A DNA stretch of 33,825 nucleotides from Acidobacteriota bacterium (GTDB taxonomy: Bacteria > Acidobacteriota > Thermoanaerobaculia > Thermoanaerobaculales > Sulfomarinibacteraceae), in the NCBI GenBank assembly GCA_015493585.1, contig WGCW01000155.1, positions 1-33,825 on the forward strand, in the 5' to 3' direction. Positions 8,403 to 17,237 of this stretch are shown one piece after another. Both the position numbers and the translations under genes were made by a program. Numbering within the stretch: position 1 is the stretch's first letter; each line of letters opens with the position of its first letter. A model generated the notes under the pieces. The model saw nothing but the letters and a program-made list of their open reading frames with translations, had not been told where the DNA came from and ran no database searches.

Positions 8403-10049
8403 GTGAAGCGTGTGTGCATCGCTGTTCTCGCCGTGTGTGTCATGGTGTTGCTGGGGAGCTCTGCGGGGGCACATGTGGAGCATCGTACCCCGGCACAGCC
8501 GGTCCATGGACCGCTCGTGCAGTTCGAGATGCGCACCCCCTTCGCTCCGGTCTATTCCACGGACGAGCAACCCCTTCGAGGCCCAGCTGCGCGCGCAGTG
8601 ATGCGGGCCTTCCCACACCTTCGGCTCAGCCGGGCGTTGAGCCGGGCAGCAGCCGTGTATGCCCGTATCCTGACGCATGAAACACATCACGAACCGCCGA
8701 TCGCCTTTCTCGAATTCCTCGTTCACTGGGCGGGATGTCCTGATCCCTCGGCCGCGGCGACGGTGTCGTATACGACCTTCGACGGACCGCAGGAGGCCGT
8801 TCGGGCGGTCCGGAACCTGGTGTCCCAGCGGGACATGCGGGATATCACCGGGATCGGGATCGCGAAGGTTCCGGGCGATGGCCGGCCGTACCGGTGGCGT
8901 TGGGGGGTCCTGGCAGTTGACCGCCTCGTGCAGATGAGAGCGTTCCCGTCGTCCGGCTCCCCCGGGGCGTCGTTGCCGCTCCAGTTCCGGCTTCAGGGAG
9001 GGCTGACGAGCCCCGAGGTGTGGGTGTTGCTTCCGGGGGGGCGGGTGAAACGGCTGCCCGCCGGCCGGCCGCAGCACTCCGGCGGCTTCGCCGTAGCTAC
9101 GGTCCCGCTCGGACCCACGAGGGGTATCCTGCGCGTCGAAATTGTCGGCCATGGCCCCGAAGGACCGGAAGTTGCAGCGAATTTTCCAGTCTTTGTTGGG
9201 GAGGCGGCACCTCGGAAATGGTCCGGCTTTGCGCCGCCGGACGAGGGCTGGGTTCGTACCGCCCATCAGGCTGAGACGTTGATGATCCGGCTCGTCAATC
9301 AGGACCGGACGAGGTGGGGGCTCCCGCCGCTGATGGTGGATCCGCGGCTGGTCCGGATCGCACGGGCTCACAGCCGGGATATGGCTGTCAACGGCTACTT
9401 TGGTCACACCTCGCCGCGGCAGGGTACGCTCGCCACGCGTTTGCAGGCGGCGGACTATCCTGCGGTCTGGTGTGGGGAAAACATTGCGGAGGCAGATTCC
9501 ATCGCGGGCGCCGAGGCCGACCTGATGCGCAGCCCGGGTCACCGGGCCAATATCCTGGCAGTCGAGGCGACACATCTCGGCATCGGCATCATCGCCCGCC
9601 CGGCGGGCACCGGGACGCACTGGCTGATCACCCAGGAGTTTGCGCGTCCGGCCAGTGCGTTGTCAGCCGCCGGGTTTCGCGCGGCGGTTCGGCGGGTGAT
9701 TCGGGCGAAGCGTGCCGGGATGGGGTTACCAGCAATCCCTGCTTCGGATACGCTCGACCGGATCGCTGCGGAGATGGCGGCTCGTGTTGCGGCCGGGGCG
9801 TTGAGCGAGACCGGCGTCACCCTCGATGTGGCGGGACGGTTGCGGCGAGCCGGGATCAGCTTCGAGCGGCTCAACGTTGTCACGTACCGGCTGCCCGTTC
9901 CGGGAGCGCTCAAGCCAGCACGATGTCTGCTGAGCCCCGATCTGACGGGTCTCGGCATTGGGGCTCATGCGATCCCGCAATCGCCGCTGAGAGTCGTCGT
10001 GCTGATCGTGACGATGCACACGGATGACAGTGGAGGTGCCCATGGGTGA
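8403..10049 (+). CDS. Secreted CAP (SCP/PR-1-like) domain protein
   Basis: The protein has 548 residues. The N-terminus has Lys-Arg, a hydrophobic core and an AGA cleavage-like site near 23, a signal peptide. The central CAP domain (about 285-420) has the two family histidines (ARAHSRDM and FGHTSP), GENIAEA and SPGHRANIL. The flanks (about 70-180 and 420-540) keep weak CAP-like traits such as a late LLSPDLTGLGIG, so they may be degenerate CAP copies. CAP proteins act outside the cytoplasm; bacterial roles are poorly defined. GTG 8403 is chosen for the signal peptide; there is no good ribosome binding site. It overlaps the next gene by 8 bases. Confidence 0.82.
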   Translation: MKRVCIAVLAVCVMVLLGSSAGAHVEHRTPAQPVHGPLVQFEMRTPFAPVYSTDEQPLRGPAARAVMRAFPHLRLSRALSRAAAVYARILTHETHHEPPIAFLEFLVHWAGCPDPSAAATVSYTTFDGPQEAVRAVRNLVSQRDMRDITGIGIAKVPGDGRPYRWRWGVLAVDRLVQMRAFPSSGSPGASLPLQFRLQGGLTSPEVWVLLPGGRVKRLPAGRPQHSGGFAVATVPLGPTRGILRVEIVGHGPEGPEVAANFPVFVGEAAPRKWSGFAPPDEGWVRTAHQAETLMIRLVNQDRTRWGLPPLMVDPRLVRIARAHSRDMAVNGYFGHTSPRQGTLATRLQAADYPAVWCGENIAEADSIAGAEADLMRSPGHRANILAVEATHLGIGIIARPAGTGTHWLITQEFARPASALSAAGFRAAVRRVIRAKRAGMGLPAIPASDTLDRIAAEMAARVAAGALSETGVTLDVAGRLRRAGISFERLNVVTYRLPVPGALKPARCLLSPDLTGLGIGAHAIPQSPLRVVVLIVTMHTDDSGGAHG

Positions 10050-11175
10050 GCATGACACGTTTGCGACTGGGAAGCCGCTCGACGGCCTCGTGGTCCTCGA
10101 CCTTTCACGGATGCTGCCGGGGGCCGTCGCGGTCCGGCAGCTCATCGACCTCGGGGCGCGAGTCATCAAGGTCGAGGAGCCGGGCACTGGCGATCCGATG
10201 CGGCTCGTTCCCCCGCTTGTGGGCGGTATCGGAACCGGTTTTGCCGTATTTTTCCGCGGGGTGGAATCGGTCTGCCTCGATCTCAGGCGTGAACCCGATC
10301 AGATCCGCGTCGCCCGGATCGCCGAGCGGGCCGATGTCCTCATTGAAAGCTTCCGGCCGGGGACGCTCGAACGTTGGGGGTTGTCCCGCGAACAGCTGGT
10401 GGCGATCAACCCCCGATTGATCGGGTGCTCGTTGCCCTCGTTTCCACGGAGGGGGAGCCACGAGGGCCGGGTCGGACACGACCTCAACTTCGTGGCCGAG
10501 AGCGGGGCGCTGTCTCTGATGCCCGGGCACGGCGTTCCCCGCCTGCAGCTCGCAGATTTTACGGCCGGCCTGCTCGCTGTTTCCAGCATCGTCGCGGCGC
10601 TCTTCAAGCGCCACACAACGGGGAAGGGGAGCTGGATCGAACAGCCGCTGGCGATGGCGCCGCTGGTGTGGCTTGGATGGCCGTGGGCGGATGCAGCTGC
10701 CGGTGGCCCAAGCGGCATGGAGCTCCTGCTCGGCGGGCGGCTGCCGTGCTACCGGCTCTACCGCTGCGGGGACGAGGGAGAGATCGCCGTTGGCGCGCTC
10801 GAACCGAAGTTCTGGACCGGTTTTGTCGGGATGCTCGGTCGTGACGATCTCGCACCCTTCGGGATGGATCCCGGCAAAGACGGCCGCCGCACCATCGCCG
10901 AGATCGAGCGGATCCTCGCCACACGGCCTCGAAAGGAGTGGATTGCCGAGGCACAGGAAAAGGGCCTACCCATCTCCGCCGTCAATACGCTCGACGAGGC
11001 GCGGCGGGAGCCGCTCTATCACGAGCCGGGAGTCCTCGAAGAGATTGGGACGCCGGGCGGTGACACCGTTGAAGCTCCAGGGCCGGCTCTGGGCTGCGGC
11101 GAAGCGCCGGGGCGAAGTGCCCCAGCACTCGGGGCGCACACCGACGCGGTCCTGCGGGAGTTTGGTGGTGCGTAG
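10042..11175 (+). CDS. CaiB/BaiF family enzyme, alpha-methylacyl-CoA racemase-like
   Basis: A family III CoA-transferase fold protein of 377 residues. Members either move CoA between carboxylic acids or epimerise 2-methylacyl-CoAs. The N-terminal PLDGLVVLDLSRMLPG and GARVIKVEEPGTGDPMR are typical. VGHDLNF and LADFTAG match the His/Asp pair of the racemase branch (His126 and Asp156 in the mycobacterial enzyme), which favours a racemase over a transferase. ATG 10042 has GGAGG (10032-10036) 5 bases upstream; ATG 10024 is an alternative. It overlaps the CAP gene and lies near a dienoyl-CoA-reductase-like gene, which hints at branched or unsaturated acyl-CoA metabolism. Confidence 0.85.
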   Translation: MGEHDTFATGKPLDGLVVLDLSRMLPGAVAVRQLIDLGARVIKVEEPGTGDPMRLVPPLVGGIGTGFAVFFRGVESVCLDLRREPDQIRVARIAERADVLIESFRPGTLERWGLSREQLVAINPRLIGCSLPSFPRRGSHEGRVGHDLNFVAESGALSLMPGHGVPRLQLADFTAGLLAVSSIVAALFKRHTTGKGSWIEQPLAMAPLVWLGWPWADAAAGGPSGMELLLGGRLPCYRLYRCGDEGEIAVGALEPKFWTGFVGMLGRDDLAPFGMDPGKDGRRTIAEIERILATRPRKEWIAEAQEKGLPISAVNTLDEARREPLYHEPGVLEEIGTPGGDTVEAPGPALGCGEAPGRSAPALGAHTDAVLREFGGA

Positions 11176-11277
11176 CAAGCTCCAGCGCTGCTCTCCAGGC
11201 GAGTCAACCTTTCGCGCGTGGGTGCGTCGTATTGCCGAACGCCGGCGAAGGCGTCACACGACACAGGAGGTCAAATC

Positions 11278-11757
11278 ATGTTGAGGAAAATGATCGGAGT
11301 TGTTGCAGTGCTCGCGTTGGTGCTTCCTGCCGCTGCACAGGAGACGCCCATTGCCGATCACGCCCACGAGACGGTCGTCAACGTGCTTCAGTTGACGCCG
11401 GATCAGGTCACCCAGTGGGATGCCCTGCTCGCCACGCGCAAGGCGACGGTTGAGCCGCTCAAGGAGAATCTGCAGGACATCGCGAGTCAGCTCAAGACGC
11501 TGCTTGCCGATGAGAATCCGGATCCGACGGCCGTTGGCGAGCTTGTCATTCAAGCTCGCGATCTCCGGCAACAGATCGCTCAAGCCAATCAGGAGTACAT
11601 CGATGGGTTCGAGGCCCTGCTCAATGAGCAACAGACGAAGAAGCTGAAGTTCCTGCGTGCTGCGAACAAGGCCGTCCGGGTGTTGCCCGCGTTCAAGCTG
11701 TTTGGGCTGGTGCCCCGGGATCTCGGGGCGGGTCCGGGCGCTTCGTCTCAGGGATAG
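11278..11757 (+). CDS. Spy/CpxP-like periplasmic protein (LTXXQ motif)
   Basis: A protein of 159 residues. A signal peptide (about 1-20, ending AAAQ) precedes an all-helical region with LTPDQ (near 40) and a second similar LLNEQQ (near 115), the hallmark of Spy/CpxP-type periplasmic stress chaperones. The C-terminus (about 130-159) is extended and glycine-rich. AGGAGG (11265-11270) precedes ATG 11278 by 7 bases, an excellent site. A terminator follows within 35 bases, so it may be a single-gene unit or the end of the CaiB transcript. Function is inferred from fold class only. Confidence 0.7.
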   Translation: MLRKMIGVVAVLALVLPAAAQETPIADHAHETVVNVLQLTPDQVTQWDALLATRKATVEPLKENLQDIASQLKTLLADENPDPTAVGELVIQARDLRQQIAQANQEYIDGFEALLNEQQTKKLKFLRAANKAVRVLPAFKLFGLVPRDLGAGPGASSQG

Positions 11758-11791
11758 CGCACCGGCGAAACGGCACGGCTGCCACACGATG

Positions 11792-11814
11792 GGAGGGCTT
11801 CGGCCCTCCTTTCG
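11792..11814 (+). terminator. Intrinsic terminator after the LTXXQ protein gene
   Basis: GGAGGGC (11792-11798) pairs with GCCCTCC (11803-11809) around a TTCG tetraloop, followed by TTTCGTGTTT. Confidence 0.85.
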
Positions 11815-11875
11815 TGTTTCTGGAGGATTGACGGCTCGCTGGTGAGGTTGCTCAACTATCGATGATTCAGACATT

Positions 11876-11884
11876 TGGTACAAT
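11876..11884 (+). promoter_or_regulatory. Extended -10 promoter before the flavin oxidoreductase gene
   Basis: TGGTACAAT is an extended -10 (TGn plus TACAAT) in a locally AT-richer stretch, 67 bases before the gene start at 11952. No good -35 element is seen, which extended -10 promoters tolerate. Confidence 0.45.
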
Positions 11885-11951
11885 TCAAACGGGTGGATGG
11901 GGGTGGGCAGAGATCGTTTGTCAATGCCAGGAGCCTCGAAGGGGGTGTGCC

Positions 11952-13865
11952 ATGCACGTTGCTGATCAGTTGGTCCTTGGGAGCTTGCGGTTCAAGAACC
12001 GGATGGTGATGGCGCCGTTCAAGACGGCGATGGCTTCCCCCGGCGGGTCGGTCACGCCGCAGACGCTGGAGTTTTACGCCCGCGTCGCCGAGGGTGGGGT
12101 CGCGATGATCATCACCGAACCGATGGCGGTACACCCGGCGGGCCGGGAGCACCCCAAGCAGCTTGCGATTCACGATGATGCGTTCCTCGATGGCCTCAAG
12201 CAGGTTGCCGGTCAGATTCACGAGCAATCGGTGCTGGCGTGCTGCCACCTCAACCATGCTGGCCGCGCTGCCAATCCAAAAGCTACTGGAGAGCAACCCG
12301 TTGCCCCTTCGCCGGTCAGTTGTCCGGCAAGCGGAAATGAAGCCCGGGAGCTTTCGACCGGCGAGATCGCGGAGATCGTCCGCGATTTCCAGGACGCCGC
12401 TGACCGGGCGTGGTGGGCCGGTTACGATGCGATCGAGGTGCAGCTTGGCCATGGCTACCTCGTCTCACAATTCCTTTCAGAGAAGGTCAACCATCGAACC
12501 GACGCGTACGGTGGGAGCCTTGAAAACCGGCTCCGGTTCGCCCGGGAGGTGCTCCGGGCGGTCAAACAGGGAATGAACGATGAGCTGCCGGTCATCATCA
12601 GAATCTCGGGAAGCGAGATGACGCAAGATGGGCTTGGACCGGAACAACTCGCTCCGCTGCTTGCCCTCGCCGAGGAGATGGGCGTTGCCGCCGTCCATGT
12701 CGGCATGGGGTCGGCGTGCGAGACACCGCCGTGGTACTACGCACACATGGCGCTTCCGTTTGAGCCGCAGGAAACGGCCGTCGCCCGCATCCATGACCTG
12801 ACGCGCCTACCGGTGATCGTTGCAGGACGGATGGGAGAGCCGGAACGGATGGAACGCCTGCTGTCGCGGGGAGCCGAGCTCGTGGCTCTGGGCCGTCCAC
12901 TCGTCGCCGATCCAGACCTGCCACGCAAGATCATCGAGGGGCGGACCGGCGAGATCACCTTCTGCGGCTCTTGCCTTCAGGGGTGCCTGCTCCGGGTCAA
13001 GCAGGGCAAACCGATCTCCTGCATCGTCAACCCGGTCGTTGGCCGGCATGAGGAGCTTCCGCCCGCCGACCCACCGCGGTCGATCATGGTCGTCGGCGGA
13101 GGACCTGCCGGGATCGAGGCGGCAGTCACACTGGCCCGGCGTGGGCATTCGGTTCACCTCCTCGAGCGGCATCGGAAGCTGGGCGGGCAGTTCAGACTCG
13201 CGCCAAAGGCGCCGGGCAAATCCCGGATGCACCTGCCGCTTGAATCGCTGCTGAGAAGGCTCGATCACGCCGGTGTCGACGTTTCGACCGGAATCGATGT
13301 GACCCCCGAGCTCGTGGAGCAGGAGCATCCGGACGCCGTCATCGTTGCGACCGGTGCCGAGCCGGTTCGTCTGAAGATCCCGGGGCTGGACACCGTTCGC
13401 ACGCTGACCGGAACCGAGTTTTTCGAAACCGGGGCCGAGCTGGGCGCTCGCGTGCTCGTCGTTGGCGGCGGGATGATCGGTATGGAGGCTACGGAAGTGT
13501 TGGCATCGCGCGGGGCCACGGTCACCGTCGTTGAAATGCTCTCGGACATTGCGCGCGACATGGAGCCGGTCACGCGCAAGCTCTTGATGCAACGCCTGAC
13601 GGCCCTCCCGGTCACGATCATGACCGGCACCACATTGCTTGGCATCGATTCCGGCGGCGTTCGAGTGGAGGCGCCTGATGGCAGCGAGCAGCGTTTGGAT
13701 CCGGTCGATGCCGTCATCCTCTCCGTCGGGACCAAGCCGGTCAACGTCCTGGCGCAGCAGCTCGGCGAGCGAGGCTTCGAGGTTCACGTCGTGGGGGATG
13801 CCGACCACCCCAACCAGGTCATCGGAGCCGTCGAGGGCGCGTATCAGCTGGCCTTAACGCTCTGA
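11952..13865 (+). CDS. NADH:flavin oxidoreductase / 2,4-dienoyl-CoA reductase-like enzyme
   Basis: A flavin and Fe-S enzyme of 637 residues, the usual length of the FadH/trimethylamine dehydrogenase group. The FMN-binding TIM barrel spans about 1-330 (LNHAGRAA; GHGYLVSQF with the conserved catalytic-type Tyr). The [4Fe-4S] ligands are CGSCLQGC plus a further Cys in ISCIVNP (about 337-358). Two dinucleotide-binding motifs follow, VVGGGPAGIEAA (about 380) and VVGGGMIGMEAT (about 502). NAD(P)H electrons pass through FAD and the cluster to FMN and reduce an enoyl-type substrate. Start ATG 11952 is preceded by GAAGGGGGTG. The exact substrate is not shown; other members reduce bile acids or enoates. 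It converges with the ABC permease gene with no gap. Confidence 0.9.
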   Translation: MHVADQLVLGSLRFKNRMVMAPFKTAMASPGGSVTPQTLEFYARVAEGGVAMIITEPMAVHPAGREHPKQLAIHDDAFLDGLKQVAGQIHEQSVLACCHLNHAGRAANPKATGEQPVAPSPVSCPASGNEARELSTGEIAEIVRDFQDAADRAWWAGYDAIEVQLGHGYLVSQFLSEKVNHRTDAYGGSLENRLRFAREVLRAVKQGMNDELPVIIRISGSEMTQDGLGPEQLAPLLALAEEMGVAAVHVGMGSACETPPWYYAHMALPFEPQETAVARIHDLTRLPVIVAGRMGEPERMERLLSRGAELVALGRPLVADPDLPRKIIEGRTGEITFCGSCLQGCLLRVKQGKPISCIVNPVVGRHEELPPADPPRSIMVVGGGPAGIEAAVTLARRGHSVHLLERHRKLGGQFRLAPKAPGKSRMHLPLESLLRRLDHAGVDVSTGIDVTPELVEQEHPDAVIVATGAEPVRLKIPGLDTVRTLTGTEFFETGAELGARVLVVGGGMIGMEATEVLASRGATVTVVEMLSDIARDMEPVTRKLLMQRLTALPVTIMTGTTLLGIDSGGVRVEAPDGSEQRLDPVDAVILSVGTKPVNVLAQQLGERGFEVHVVGDADHPNQVIGAVEGAYQLALTL

Positions 13866-15509
13866 TCATCCGGGTGTGCCGGCTAGCGCCTCAAGCAGGC
13901 GTTCCTTGCGAGTTTCGAGGAGACGCCCCACGCGTGGGAGCAGGAGCCAGTACGCTCCGGCTTCGAGGAAGAGGACACCGCCGAGAAGAACCGGAATGAG
14001 CGGACGGCCCGGCGTTTTCCAGAGCAGGAGCGGCGCGCCGGACAGCACGAGCTCGACGGTCATCACGCCCATCGAGACGAAGGCGGAAACGCCGGATGCT
14101 CTGACGGCCGGCGAACCGATATCGCGTGGTACCGGTGCCAGGATCGACGTCACATTCCCGCTCATCAAGAGGAGAACGAGATGGTTGGCGCAGATCAGGA
14201 CCCCACTGCTCAGCACAAAGAGCCCGGGGATGCCACGCACCAGAAACCATGTGACGAACGTTTCAGCGACGAGACAGCCAGCGACGGCTGCAAGCCCTGT
14301 ATTGAGGCCGAGGAGGATCCGTCCCGGTGAGGGCGGCGTTGTGAAATACAGGGCGGCGCCGCCACGATCCCAGATGAAGATGTTGAAGATCATCTTGTTC
14401 AGCAGCCCCGCTGCAAAGAGACTCAGGCCAAGGAAAACGAGGTCGTTGGCTGGGATGCCCAGGATGCCGTGGGTCATCTGCCCCGCGAACACACTGGCGA
14501 GAAGAGCGATGAACGGGGCGCTGATCAGGGAAATCTTGCCTGCGGTGCTGCGGAACAGATACCGGACCTGCTTGGCCGCAAGTGCGCCGGTATCGGGCGG
14601 CAGCCACGAGAGCAGAGCGGCGAGTCGGTGACGCTGCGTGCCGGGGCGAACGCTCCGCCCGGACGTGTGTGCGCCCGGCCGTTCGAGCTCCCACGAAAAG
14701 ATGCGCCATCCCAGCCAGATTGCGGCGAGGGTCCAGATGGCGAGTGCGAGCAGCGCCGTAGCCGCTCCCACATCCGCTCCACGCGCTGCCCGCGCCGCGA
14801 GCCGGTTGGGCAGCACCCCAAGGAGCGGGTGCAACCAGGTGGCATGGAGCACGGTGTGGTGCGTCCCGCCTGGAACCTGACGCCTGGACTGCATGAGGCT
14901 CGGCAGGAAAGCGATCATCATGAGGACGATCATGCTGATGGCCGCGAGAAGCTCGCGCAGCCGCCTGTTTTTCAGCAACGCGCGGAACACGCTGAGGATG
15001 AGCTGCTGCCACCCGGCCACGCAGGCGGCGGTCAGCAGCGCTGCGGCCAGACCTGTCAGCGGGTTGATCCAACCCTCGATGACACCCGTCAACCAGACAG
15101 CGGCGAGAGCCGGGTACCAGACGAGGTTGGCCCCGGACAGCGCACCCGCGCCCAGCGTGACGCCGTACAGCTCGCGTTTTGTCACGGGAAAGAGCAGCAG
15201 GCGCGCGGGGTCCAGCTCGGCCTTGGCCTCGCCGAACGCGAACGGTGCCACGAACGCAAAGGCCGCCAGCAAGCCGAAGGTCAGCGCATACACGTGTTCG
15301 ACCTGGCCGGGCGAAGCGGGTGGCAGCAGGACGTTGACGAGGACGATCACGGCCGTGCCGGCAAGCAGGATTGCGAGAACCGTCCCGAGCAGGATCATCA
15401 GTGCCGTTACGACAGCTTCGGTGATTCCCGCCACGTTGCGCAGGCTATGGGCGGCCAGACGGAGCTTGAGCCACAGGAAGGTCTTGAGGCGCGACCTCAG
15501 CCCAGCCAT
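13866..15509 (-). CDS. ABC transporter permease, multi-spanning
   Basis: A protein of 547 residues with about 12 hydrophobic segments spread along its length (first cluster about 35-65 and 90-150, last cluster about 400-530) and no soluble domain. It overlaps the upstream ATPase gene by 13 bases, which assigns it as that ATPase's membrane partner. It resembles the large ABC-2-like exporter permeases but has no motif that names a substrate. Its stop abuts the convergent flavoenzyme stop (13865/13866) with no room for a separate terminator. Confidence 0.82.
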   Translation of the reverse strand: MAGLRSRLKTFLWLKLRLAAHSLRNVAGITEAVVTALMILLGTVLAILLAGTAVIVLVNVLLPPASPGQVEHVYALTFGLLAAFAFVAPFAFGEAKAELDPARLLLFPVTKRELYGVTLGAGALSGANLVWYPALAAVWLTGVIEGWINPLTGLAAALLTAACVAGWQQLILSVFRALLKNRRLRELLAAISMIVLMMIAFLPSLMQSRRQVPGGTHHTVLHATWLHPLLGVLPNRLAARAARGADVGAATALLALAIWTLAAIWLGWRIFSWELERPGAHTSGRSVRPGTQRHRLAALLSWLPPDTGALAAKQVRYLFRSTAGKISLISAPFIALLASVFAGQMTHGILGIPANDLVFLGLSLFAAGLLNKMIFNIFIWDRGGAALYFTTPPSPGRILLGLNTGLAAVAGCLVAETFVTWFLVRGIPGLFVLSSGVLICANHLVLLLMSGNVTSILAPVPRDIGSPAVRASGVSAFVSMGVMTVELVLSGAPLLLWKTPGRPLIPVLLGGVLFLEAGAYWLLLPRVGRLLETRKERLLEALAGTPG

Positions 15510-16306
15510 GAGAGCGCCCCGGCCGATTCGTCCGGATGACCGACGAGGGAGACGAAGAGATCCTCCAGCGTCATGTGCGAGCCGGCGCCGTCCGGAACGC
15601 CCCGGCGCAGCTCATCGATCGTGCCCGACGCGATCAGCGTGCCTTCGTGGATGATCGCCACGTGGGAGCAGAGCCGCTCGACGATCTCGAGGATGTGCGA
15701 GGTCAAAAAGATCGTCACGCCCCGCTCGAGGAGCCGGGCCAAGATGGTCTTGATCAATCTCGCAGCGATAGCGTCGATCCCCTCGAACGGCTCATCGAGA
15801 AAGAGGACCTCCGGATCGTGGATCAGCGCAGCGGCCAAGGCGACCTTCTTCTGCATCCCGTGCGAGTCATCGACGAGTAGCTTGGATGCCTCTTTCCCGA
15901 GACCGAGCAGGTCGAGCAGCTCGCCGCTGCGCTGGCGGACGGTGTCGAGCGGCATGCCGTACATCCGGCCGACGAACTCCAGGTACTCGGCCGCGGTCAG
16001 CCGGTCGAAGAGGGCCAGCTCTTCGGGCACCACGCCGATGCGGGATTTGACAGCGACCGGCTCGCGAACGATGTCGTACCCGAGGATCTTCGCCGTCCCG
16101 GCCGTCGGTGTCAGAAGGCCGGTCAGCATCTTGAGCGTCGTCGACTTGCCGGCGCCATTCGGGCCGAGAAAACCGAAGAACGTTCCCCGTGGCACGACAA
16201 GGTCCAACCCGTCGACAGCCCGAAATGCACCAAATGTCCTGACAAGACCCGAGGTCTCCACGGCGTTCGAGTATGGAGCCGCATGTGTGTCCATGCCAGC
16301 TATCAT
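15497..16306 (-). CDS. ABC transporter ATP-binding protein
   Basis: A protein of 269 residues. It has Walker A GPNGAGKST (about 56), Q-loop region GVVPEELALF, Walker B VLFLDEPFEGID and H-loop TSH. The signature motif is unusual: SHGMQKKV stands where LSGGQ is expected. This variant recurs in some ABC-2 ATPases but weakens the canonical signature. The start at 16306 is supported by GGGAGGG on the minus strand about 6 bases upstream; a second Met four residues in is an alternative. It is the first gene of a two-gene exporter operon reading away from the defence island. Confidence 0.9.
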   Translation of the reverse strand: MIAGMDTHAAPYSNAVETSGLVRTFGAFRAVDGLDLVVPRGTFFGFLGPNGAGKSTTLKMLTGLLTPTAGTAKILGYDIVREPVAVKSRIGVVPEELALFDRLTAAEYLEFVGRMYGMPLDTVRQRSGELLDLLGLGKEASKLLVDDSHGMQKKVALAAALIHDPEVLFLDEPFEGIDAIAARLIKTILARLLERGVTIFLTSHILEIVERLCSHVAIIHEGTLIASGTIDELRRGVPDGAGSHMTLEDLFVSLVGHPDESAGALSWLG

Positions 16307-16846
16307 ACGTTGCCCTCCCAGCTTGGCAAGATCCGTGAACGAGGTTATTGCGCTGTGCGCCGCTTCTTAGCGGGACAGGTGGGAAGGGGAATGAAACGCA
16401 GAGCCCCAGCCATCCCTTCCCTGTCATTCCGAGGCGGAGCCGACGAAGAATCTGGGTGGGGGAGCGACCGCAGGGAGAGCGAACCTGCCTTCGCCCTCGT
16501 ACGCCGCATTCTGCGCGTGGGTCGGCTATTCAACACTGTCCCCATCTCGTGAAGATCCATCTGGAGCATCTAACCGGGGAGATCGCGGCAGCGCAGAGCG
16601 AAGAGGAGGACAGGGGCACAAGGGGGTAGAGGCGATTTGCCTGGTCGTGCGCGTCGCTGCGCGTGGGGTGAAATCTTGCCATCTCGCCCGCCTTCTGGGG
16701 GGAAACGTGCAATTTCGGCCATTTCTTGGGGTGAAGCCGAAGCCGCCGCCTTCGGATCTCTCGATCCTCGTTGGCCTTCCCGGCAGCGCAACAACCTCCT
16801 GGAGAGGCTTTCTTGCGGTGTCGCGACAATCCTCCTACGATGAGGT
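16307..16846. other. Non-coding junction between ABC operon and defence island
   Basis: These 540 bases hold no convincing gene. Short open frames on both strands (for example around 16345-16569) have no start signals and no family-like sequence. The stretch contains a dispersed-repeat-like element (16421-16485) and should contain the outward promoters for the flanking units, but I could not identify them with confidence. Confidence 0.5.
16421..16485. repeat. Dispersed intergenic repeat-like element
   Basis: The segment starts CTGTCATTCCGAGGCGGAG and continues through CGACGAAGAATCTG. From memory, the phrase CATTCCGAG...GAAGAATCT is typical of short intergenic repeats scattered in many bacterial genomes. 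No second copy is present in this window, so the call rests on recognition only. Confidence 0.4.
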
Positions 16847-17194
16847 GTGGTGCAAAAGAACGCGGTTTTGGTTTCCTGGATCGGCTCCACGGATCTTCGT
16901 GCGCCAAGGCATGAAGAGGAGGTTGGTCTAGGTCCATTGGCGCAGGCTCTCCAATCCTTTGAGTTCGGTGAGGTTGTCCTGCTATCGGACTTTCCCGCGG
17001 CAAAGATCGATCCCTACCCCGGCTGGTTGTCGGAGCGGACCGGAGTCCCCGTACGTGTGGAGCGGCGGATGCTTTCGGGCGCCCCGAAGTTTTACGAAAC
17101 CCACGGCAGCAAGACCCGGGCGGCCGAGCTCGTCGGCCTGCCGAGCTACCAAACCTTCACCAACTGGATGAAACGCTACGGAGTGGATCGATGA
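16847..17194 (+). CDS. Truncated RtcR-like regulator: CARF start fused to Fis-type HTH, AAA+ domain missing
   Basis: A protein of 115 residues. Residues about 5-75 resemble the N-terminus of RtcR-type CARF domains ([13 protein letters not shown], then LGPLAQAL and VVLLSDFP). Residues about 87-113 ([18 protein letters not shown] then NWMKRYG) match the C-terminal Fis-like helix-turn-helix of sigma-54 activators. The rest of the CARF domain and the whole AAA+ sigma-54-contact domain, some 400 residues in intact relatives, are absent. The frame is open, so this is either an in-frame deletion remnant or a minimal binding protein. GTG 16847 or 16850 are possible starts, with only a weak GAGG nearby. 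It ends one base before a perfect sigma-54 promoter for hsdR, so the intact ancestor probably activated that operon. Confidence 0.6.
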   Translation: MVQKNAVLVSWIGSTDLRAPRHEEEVGLGPLAQALQSFEFGEVVLLSDFPAAKIDPYPGWLSERTGVPVRVERRMLSGAPKFYETHGSKTRAAELVGLPSYQTFTNWMKRYGVDR

Positions 17195-17210
17195 TGGCAC
17201 GCACCTTGCT
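17195..17210 (+). promoter_or_regulatory. Sigma-54 (RpoN) promoter of the hsdRMS operon
   Basis: TGGCACG-CACC-TTGCT matches the consensus TGGCACG-N4-TTGCW at every specified base, with GG (17196-17197) and GC (17208-17209) separated by exactly 10 bases. Initiation about 12 bases after the GC would fall near 17221, leaving a leader of about 17 bases with GGGAG before the ATG at 17238. The position, strand and neighbouring activator-like gene all agree. Confidence 0.82.
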
Positions 17211-17237
17211 CCTACTCGTCATGCCATGGGAGTCGAG

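Noticed and set aside
8256-9620. Minus-strand open frame of 454 codons over the CAP-domain gene
   Set aside because: The opposite strand encodes a signal peptide and complete CAP motifs. The shadow frame has no start site signal and no recognisable domain.
16345-16930. Several 70-110-residue open frames on both strands in the junction region
   Set aside because: They overlap each other, lack ribosome binding sites and cover a dispersed-repeat-like element. None shows a domain.
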